In this document: positions 57,738-64,000 of the stretch, in pieces
How positions within the stretch are numbered: the first letter of the stretch is position 1
How the letters are laid out: each line of letters opens with the position of its first letter
Origin: Acestrorhynchus altus
Taxonomy: Eukaryota > Chordata > Actinopteri > Characiformes > Acestrorhynchidae
Reading direction: 5' to 3'
DNA: 64,000 nt
NCBI GenBank assembly: GCA_034509495.1
Contig: CM067514.1
Coordinates: 8,162,575-8,226,574 of the forward strand
Translations under genes and position numbers: made by a program
Notes under the pieces: model-generated
The model's input: the letters and a program-made list of their open reading frames with translations, nothing else
The model's database searches: none
Told to the model about the DNA's origin: nothing

Positions 57738-58350
57738 GTAAGGCTGAGAAATAACCTCTGCTCCCTGCTGGTTAGCTCTCCTACAAAGCCCTCTAGTTCC
57801 TCTGAGGCTTGGGAGGTCCAGCAGGGCTCCATGCTGGGCCCACTGTCGAGGCTGCAGATAAAGTGAGTGGGCTTCTAGGCACCACAGTCTGTTTGTCCCT
57901 ATGGGATTAGGGAGGTGTAATAGGTTGTTTGGTCAGTAGATGCTTGTGTAGAGATGCTTTCAGAGACCACACAGCTGCTGGCGATGTCTACAGAGATAGA
58001 GTGTGATGGCAAGCTCTAGGAGACATGACCGCACAGGTGTAGGTGCCGTTGCACAGTGCACAGCACACATATGAGCACATTTGTTCACAGGCAGCTCAGT
58101 CAGGCCACATGGTTGTAAAGCTGTTCTGCCTCGGTTTGGACCTCAGATAGCGGCTTGCTGTGTGATATGGTGTGGTAATAGCAAAGTTACAACACACTTT
58201 CAGCTCTCTTTATGCGACATTAGCTCGTTCTCCTGTAATGCACGATAAGCTGACATGCTATATTTTTTTTGTGTTTTTGCAACATATCTGGCTTGCTAGC
58301 ACCCCCCCCCCCCACCCCCACCACCGAACCCTGCGTAATCCTGACTGAAA
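57738..58350. other. No recognisable feature
   Basis: Mixed sequence (intron if the upstream exon is real), with a short C run near 58302-58312. Nothing supported. Confidence 0.4.
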
Positions 58351-59160
58351 GTAAATGGTGTTTATGGAATTAAGTGAATAAAAAGAAAACAGGCAGAACG
58401 CAGGAGTGGCTCGGTATCAGGCAGGCTCCAAGGCGAGCACAGGCCTTTTGTTTGAAAAGTTCAAAGTAATTTTGCCAAATTTAGGTCACCACAAATTATA
58501 AGTACACAGCGGGGCGCCGTCATTTTTATTTATTTATTTGCCAGTGAAGGAGAAAGCAAATAAATAAATAACCTAGCAGGCCGGTTTCCAAGCTTTAGCT
58601 CGCATACATAAGGTCCAGAGCTGGGGCTGCATTTGAGGGTTTGTAGGTTTTTTTGTTTTTGTATTTTTGCTTTCTCTTTTTTAGCATAGAATAAAAAGCA
58701 TTCAGAAATATTAACCGAAAACGGTATGCATCACTGCTAATTGAGGGCATGGTCAGCAAAGAGAAGTTTCTGCAGTAAAAGCCTGGGCCCGAAGGGGCGG
58801 CCAGCATACAATAGGCCAGAGATAATGCTCCAGGAGTCGTGGTCAGTGAACGCCCCCGTCAGGAGGATGAGTCGTCCCCCTCTCCCCTCTTCTTTGCTTT
58901 TCCCTTTGCCTTTCCACCCTCCCTCTCTTGCTCGCTCCCTCCCTTGCTCCGTCCGGAGTGCTAATGGAATAGTGCTCGTAGCCTTGGGCTCCGGCACCAG
59001 GCCCTGCTCTGCATGTGGGATGCACTTTGTGCTGCAGCCAGGGTCGCTCCCTTTGTGCCAGCCCTCTTTGGCCTGGCGGAAAAAAAGAGCCATGCATGAT
59101 TTCATACATGAAAGATATATGTAATTGGACAGCAGCGCCTATACGCTGCATTTACAATTC
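58351..59160. promoter_or_regulatory. Candidate CNE cluster 21
   Basis: 'gtttatggaattaagtgaat' (58360-58379), 'gtaattttgccaaatttagg' (58467-58486), 'tatttatttatttgccagtg' and later the CpG-bearing 'ggcggccagcatacaatagg' are high-complexity. The 102-127-codon frames at 58737-59151 lie on both strands over the same bases, which argues against a real gene. Confidence 0.38.
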
Positions 59161-59187
59161 TAAACAGATATGGTGGAAAGCAAATCT

Positions 59188-59207
59188 CTCTCACTCTCTA
59201 TTTTCTG

Positions 59208-59242
<35 letters not shown>

Positions 59243-59252
59243 GTCTCTCTCA
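59188..59252. repeat. (CT)n-rich microsatellite
   Basis: CT run with small breaks; gives Ser-Leu frames. Confidence 0.9.
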
Positions 59253-59808
59253 CTCTTAGTCTTGGCTGCCCTTCCTGTTTTCTTTTTTTTTTCTTTTATG
59301 GAAAATGTATTTACACAAATTTGGGCATCATTCAGTGCACGAAAATGCACAAATCACAGATTAGCACACCTTTTTTTTTTTATTTCCATGCATTATGTAT
59401 CTGCTTTTGAGCGCCCCAGACGCTTGTTCGGATTCGTTCTGATTCATGCCCTCTGAGCTTTGGTCTGGTGTTTAAAAGCTACATTCCCTTTAGACCCCAT
59501 GAGGTACTATTGATGAAAAAGTCTGCCTTTAAATGGGGATTGTGTGTGTTTATTAGTGGTCACTTACTAGTAGTGATTGCTGTAGTGACCTTTAAAGTCA
59601 AAGCACCAGTGTTTGAGTAATTTGTTAAGACAGTGTTTGTCTCAAACCTGCTCTATCAGAGCATTAATATGTATGCAAAGCTGCGGCCTGTGTTAACCCG
59701 GTCATTCTGTAAACCTGAATTGCTTCCAGCAGAATCCGTTCCGCTTGTTTGGATGTTGGGCCGTGTGCATGTGTGAGTGTATGTCTGTGTGTATGAGCTA
59801 CTGATTGA

Positions 59809-59810
<2 letters not shown>

Positions 59811-59869
<59 letters not shown>
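59811..59869. repeat. (GT)n microsatellite
   Basis: About 29 GT units. Bases 59253-59810 show no named feature apart from short T runs. Confidence 0.95.
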
Positions 59870-59870
<1 letters not shown>

Positions 59871-59874
59871 AGAT

Positions 59875-60440
59875 ATGGGGGGACATACATCACATGGGTC
59901 TCTTGTTTGGTGGCTTTTCCTTTGCGGCCCCTTCACATACCCCCTCCTGCAGGGTTTATATAGTGCCAGGGTAAACACCTATCCTGTTAATGGCTGTAAC
60001 GAGCTCACACTTTAGCTGGGCAATGGCCACTCTAATGACCTGCTTTTATGGGCACGCCAGGCCACGGACCAGTCTCTTCCGGCCTCCGTGGGGCCACAGA
60101 CCACATGCTGGTGGGCCGGCACACTCCCCACCCCCCTCCCTTCTACCCCCCTACAGCCCACCTGCTTCGAAGCCCCAGAGGTCAAGGTTAAGCATCCCAT
60201 AACTCTGCTCCAGCCGCCCCAGTCCCCAGCAATTACGCCACAGCCACGTCACCCATGCCACACAGGCCAGAGCTTAGGGCCCAGCCGCAGTGGCCAGTCA
60301 GTGTGGGGTGGACATGGGAAAAGGCTGTTCACCCCCACACAGCAGTTTCTACTGTGTGGTAATAATAAGCAAGGTCGCTGTGCTTGAACAAAGTGTGAGC
60401 CAGTGAGTGACACAGCAGCTTTACACTCAGTGTCCACTCC
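59875..60440. promoter_or_regulatory. Candidate CNE block 22, GC-rich
   Basis: Non-repetitive and GC-rich: 'ctgtaacgagctcacacttt', 'caatggccactctaatgacc' (60020-60039), 'agcaattacgccacagccac' (60228-60247). Small frames lie on both strands. Possibly regulatory; C-rich patches are a caution. Confidence 0.33.
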
Positions 60441-60590
60441 GCTGTCCTCTTCTTCTTCTACTGGTGCTCACCTTAGGAGATTACCAGCTGTTACTAATGT
60501 TAATAACAAGGTACTAATTATTGTATAATACTGATAAAGCCTTTATATATATATTGTTCCTTTGAACTGAGTGTAGTAAATGCTACTGAT

Positions 60591-60603
60591 TTTTTTCCTG
60601 GTC

Positions 60604-60654
<51 letters not shown>

Positions 60655-60669
60655 TTGACCAGGAAAAAA
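60591..60669. repeat. (CA)n framed by a perfect 16-bp inverted repeat
   Basis: TTTTTTCCTGGTCAAA (60591-60606) is the exact inverse complement of tttgaccaggaaaaaa (60654-60669), with about 22 CA units between. The whole unit can fold into a stem with the repeat as loop. Confidence 0.9.
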
Positions 60670-60896
60670 TGTGTTTAGATGTAATTATAATTAAATAGCA
60701 CACGTGTGTGTGTATGTGTCTGTGCGCGTGTGTGTGTGTATATATATATAGTATATTTTAATGTTTTGGGGGTTAATATTTTTAACATTTTAACATTTTT
60801 GTATTTAACGTGATCAGAGTACATTTGGGTATTTTTTTAATGATTGTTTATTATTGTTTATATATATTATGCATATTAATTCTCTGCAATGTGTAC

Positions 60897-60897
<1 letters not shown>

Positions 60898-60938
<41 letters not shown>
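60898..60938. repeat. (GT)n-(CG)n microsatellite
   Basis: About 15 GT units running into CGCGCGCG (60931-60938). It directly precedes a TATA word. Confidence 0.9.
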
Positions 60939-60939
<1 letters not shown>

Positions 60940-61470
60940 ATAAATAAGGCACCTGTAAAGTGTGTGTGTCGGTGTGTTTGGCATCACTGGCTGTGGTGCT
61001 CCAGTCTGTTTTAGATGCCTCGTCTCCAGTTTATTCTGCTACCTTTTCCTGAAAGCGCCTTTCAGCGCGCGCTGGTGTGGCTCAGTGCGCGCGCTGGTAC
61101 CTGTGCGCGTCCGCGGCAGAGTTTCAGCCAAACCAGCGCCTTTATTTCACCACTGCGCTTGTGGGAGTTTAAACTGTGTCTCTTTGTGTTCCTATCTGAA
61201 CAGAGGTGGATGGACTGCATGCACGCACCCGCGCGCACTCTCTCTCTCTCACACACACACTCTCTCTCTCTCTCTCACACACATACACACACACACACAC
61301 ACACTGCTGCGCGCTCTGGACTAAGGCTCGCTCCAGGCTGCTCTGCTCTCTCTGGTTTCTCCTCATCTCAGCTGCGCAGGTTGTGTTGTGTGTAGTTGCG
61401 GCTGCGGCTCTGATGCGCGCTTTGAACCCGCGCGGGAAATGCGCACTGTTTTAGGAGGGTTCATAAAGCA
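60939..61470 (+). promoter_or_regulatory. Candidate TATA promoter and CpG-rich start region
   Basis: TATAAATAAG at 60939-60948 would place transcription start near 60970. The following 500 bases are unusually CpG-rich for this window (gcgcgcgc at 61067, 61087, 61229 and cgcgcggg near 61430) and non-AT, broken by CT/CA runs at 61240-61306. ATG frames start at 61015 (126 codons) and 61206 (82 codons), but both run through the repeats and show no domain. A promoter of an unseen gene or lncRNA is plausible; unproven. Confidence 0.38.
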
Positions 61471-61560
61471 GTCATAGCAAAGGCGCGTGCCTGTAATAGA
61501 GCTGAACGACATGACAATAACGCACAGAGCCAAAGTCTCAGGTGCACAGTGCAGGGAGGT

Positions 61561-61582
61561 CACACACACACACACACACACA
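61561..61582. repeat. Short (CA)n
   Basis: About 11 CA units in otherwise unremarkable sequence (61471-61800). Confidence 0.85.
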
Positions 61583-61799
61583 TACACATACAGAAAAGAC
61601 ACCATTCGTCAGTCGTTCTCGCTTTGAACTCGTCTGATGTTCTCTCACACTGGAAACGACTGAGCAAAATCCACGTATATCGATGTAAATAACAGAATTG
61701 TAAACAAATGTAAAACTGGATTTGGGTGAAATATATAAAATGATACCAAGAATATTTCATGTGTAAATTCTTCAGGCTGCCCGTTTGAACATCTGGCGT

Positions 61800-62195
61800 T
61801 TTTCCATCCATATTTTACGCCCGTGCGTTTTGGTGCTTCTCCATGTTCTTGTCATTTATTGTGAAATAAGGTCGTTTTGAATAAATCCAATAAATCCTAT
61901 AAGAAACAAACACGTGCGAATATACTGGTTATTAATGCGTCTTTAACAAGGTGTAAACGCGGTGTGCCTAATTAACTGGCGCGTGGGAAAGCGCGTGTAA
62001 TCAGCAGAGTTTGGCCAACTTCTCGTTAGAGTGTAATTAATATTTATTTTTAAAGAATGCAGATTAAAATGTTCACAGGATTTTGCTTGGAATGAATGTG
62101 TGAGACAAGCCAGCACATGTTTTTGCTTTTCAAACCCTTAATTAAAACTAATTAATGGAATTAATTAGAGAGTCAACACAGAATAGTTCGTCACA
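61800..62195. promoter_or_regulatory. Candidate CNE block 23, homeodomain cluster
   Basis: Three TAATTA cores at 62139-62144, 62149-62154 and 62162-62167, with further ones near 62034 ('gtgtaattaatatttatttt') and 61970 ('gcctaattaactggcgcgtg'). CpG-bearing 'gaaagcgcgtgtaatcagca' precedes them. This is the densest homeodomain-type cluster in the window. Confidence 0.5.
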
Positions 62196-63385
62196 AAATT
62201 TATTTTTTGAAAAGATGAAAACACCACGACACTTCTCCTGAATTGTAAATAAAAGAAACACGAGATGACAATAAGAAAGCAAAGATATATGCATAAAAAC
62301 AGCACACAGTGGATTTTATTATGGTTTGATTTTATGCATGAATTTCAGAACACTTTAGACAATACTGATGTTTGTATACAGTCTCTGTAATATGTGTTGC
62401 GTTTTTGGGTCATTTGCATAATTAGTAAAAAAAAAAAAAATTTCTTAATATGCACACCTTCCAAATTCTACAATTATGCATTCTCCATACCATATCTCCA
62501 AACATCACACAAAAATAAAATAAAATAAAGAAAATCAGTGTAAAGCAGGTAACACAGTACCTGCCCATCCACAACTAGCCAACATTAACACAAATTCAAA
62601 GCATTTATCTGGCAGTACATTTTACATTTTACAGTGCAGGTTTAAAAGATGTGAAAATATGAGTTAAAGGTGAAAACAGCAGGTGAATGATGACAGTTTG
62701 GAAAGAATTTTTTTTTCTATGTAGATATTTCTCATAAGGGTCGTATAAATGTATCATACACACTCACCACCTTTAAACACTCCGTTCAGCACCAGCACAT
62801 TTCTCCAGCATCCCGTAAAATACATCAATAAAAATAGTTTGTTTCGATTATGATTTATTTATTGCTGTATTTGTGTGTCAGAGGACGCACTGCTGTAATG
62901 TGCGTAATGATCATATTTTGGTGCGTATTTGTTTCTTTAGAGGCTCCCCTGCTGTTACAGGACTCATGTCCAGTTGCACTCTTTAACTGTATTTCCAGCA
63001 GCCTGGTCATGTTTGCAGTCCATACATATGTAAGTGTGTGTGGGAGCCTGTGTTTGGCACGACGTTTTACAGGCTGGAGAACCTCATATTGTACTAAATG
63101 CAAGTTTGGACAGAAGCTCCAGGTTTGCAGAAGGTACATATTTGTAAAGCACGGCAATCAGAGAAGTCCATTCAGAGACTGCAGTAAGGAATTATTGTTT
63201 GTCCTTTTCTGTAGAGCTGGTCATTAGTGCAGTTGGTTGGTGCCTGAGAGGGGGTGAAACCTGTGCACGTCTCTGTAAAGTGATCAACGAAAAGCAAGTG
63301 CGCACGTGCGCTTTTGGTTGAATTCTGGACTCAAAAATCGCGAACTTGTGGGGAGCTTAGTTGCACGTTTTTGGTTGGTGTTAAA
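62196..63385. other. No gene; AT-rich then mixed
   Basis: AT-rich to about 62860 with short A/T runs. The 125-codon plus frame at 62850-63227 has Cys/Phe/Val-rich random-like composition, and a 100-codon minus frame covers the same bases, so neither is supported. Confidence 0.45.
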
Positions 63386-63389
63386 AGCT

Positions 63390-63660
63390 TGAGTCGTGAT
63401 GGAGAGTGGTGGGGGTGAGAGAGGTACAGCTCATCGTGCCGACAGCCCCCCGGGGCAGGGAGCAGCCCTTGGCCGGAGTGAACATAAGAGGGCGCTGCCA
63501 TTGCACCTGGGAGTCCGTCCTGCCCCGGCCGGCCCCGGCCAACCCCGGCCCCACTGCCTGACTTGGGCTCCAACTGTTGCCCATCAGCGGCTGCCCGGTG
63601 TTCTGTCGAGTTGTGCTACCCATCAAGATGTGCTACTGTGCGCATGCGCAGATGCACGTA
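63390..63660. promoter_or_regulatory. GC-rich block with CTCF-like site
   Basis: Contains CATAAGAGGGCGCT (63483-63496), a full match to the CTCF core pattern CANNAGRNGGCRSY, and three 10-bp CCCCGGCC-type units (63523-63552). The 113-codon plus frame (63396-63737) and two minus frames overlap here. Composition rather than coding explains them. A boundary or promoter element is inferred. Confidence 0.42.
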
Positions 63661-64000
63661 TTTATTTAATTTATTTTTTATATTTGGTGACAGTTCTTGG
63701 GTTGCTGGTTTTCCTCGGTTGCATTGTCCAGCATTAGTTTTCTGTTCTTATTTGCTTGACTCTTCCATAAGTATACATGGCTAATGAAATATGAAAGCAA
63801 ACAAAAAGATGTCTTATCACTTCAATGACCTTTCCTTTACTCCCTGTTACAGGGATTTAAGTCATACTTCTGCTGGGTCAATTTTCTGATATGGTGCTTT
63901 TTAGCCTAACAGAATATTATCAGACCTACTTTAGGCATTTTATTTAAGCAATTGTGCATTTAATTAGGCAGAAGATGGGATCTAACATACATGTGCTGAA
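63661..64000. other. No recognisable feature
   Basis: AT-rich end of the window without supported features. Confidence 0.4.

Noticed and set aside
58737..59151. Frames of 102-127 codons on both strands
   Set aside because: Both strands are open over the same bases with no domain, suggesting stop-poor GC-richer noncoding DNA.
61015..61395. A 126-codon ATG frame just downstream of the TATA box
   Set aside because: The last third is His-Thr/Ser-Leu repeat translation and the first part is not recognised. Kept only as part of the promoter-like feature.
63396..63737. A 113-codon frame starting with ATG and ending in a hydrophobic stretch
   Set aside because: The hydrophobic end comes from AT-rich DNA after the GC block, minus-strand frames overlap it, and there is no recognisable domain or splice context.

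Overview
This window looks like a noncoding stretch of a teleost fish chromosome. The signs are very dense dinucleotide microsatellites ((CA)n, (GA)n, (TA)n), Tc1/mariner-type transposons and short terminal-inverted-repeat derivatives (MITEs), a tRNA-derived SINE, and fish-type non-LTR retrotransposon 3' ends. The particular MITE mix resembles what I know from ostariophysan fishes (characins, catfishes, electric fishes). That placement comes from memory of repeat families and was not tested. Nothing suggests bacteria, phage or a plasmid.

I find no protein-coding gene that I can support. Every long open frame is short, runs through a microsatellite (Ser-Leu, His-Thr, Cys-Val or Arg-Glu runs) or lies in a transposon relic. 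The only protein homology I recognise is in broken mobile elements: Tc1-like transposase pieces near 13.4-13.9, 22.4-22.7, 39.6-39.95, 43.45-43.9 and 48.5-48.75 kb, and the C-terminal end of an L2-like LINE reverse transcriptase on the minus strand at 22.7-23.15 kb, with LINE 3' ends at 9.3-9.8 and 28 kb.

Layout. 0-8 kb: old MITE debris, microsatellites and one regulatory-looking block (4.7-5.3 kb). 8-12 kb: two or three regulatory-looking blocks around a LINE 3' end. 12-16 kb: transposon debris and one 68-bp segment with good splice signals. 16.9-21.4 kb: several high-complexity blocks rich in homeodomain-type motifs. 21.5-23.2 kb: a foldback MITE, a Tc1 relic and a LINE packed together. 24-32 kb: mixed repeats and blocks. 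32.4-36.8 kb: regulatory-looking blocks split by large GA, TA, CT and GT tracts. 37-42.3 kb: MITE, a deleted Tc1 element and degenerate minisatellites. 42.4-43.4, 45.8-47.3, 49.4-51.1, 53.3-53.7, 56.1-57.3 and 58.3-60.4 kb: the densest regulatory-looking blocks. 57.3-57.74 kb: a possible noncoding exon. 60.9-61.5 kb: a TATA box next to a CpG-rich, promoter-like stretch. 63.4-63.7 kb: a GC-rich block with a CTCF-like site.

Interpretation (inference). High-complexity blocks with clustered TAATTA, ACAAT and ATTGAT words, separated by repeat-rich spacers and without coding frames, are what a gene desert flanking a developmental transcription-factor gene usually looks like. I call such blocks 'candidate conserved noncoding element' (CNE) where the sequence is non-repetitive and motif-rich. 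Conservation itself cannot be seen from one sequence, so these calls are low to moderate confidence and their borders are approximate. Borders of old repeat copies are also approximate.
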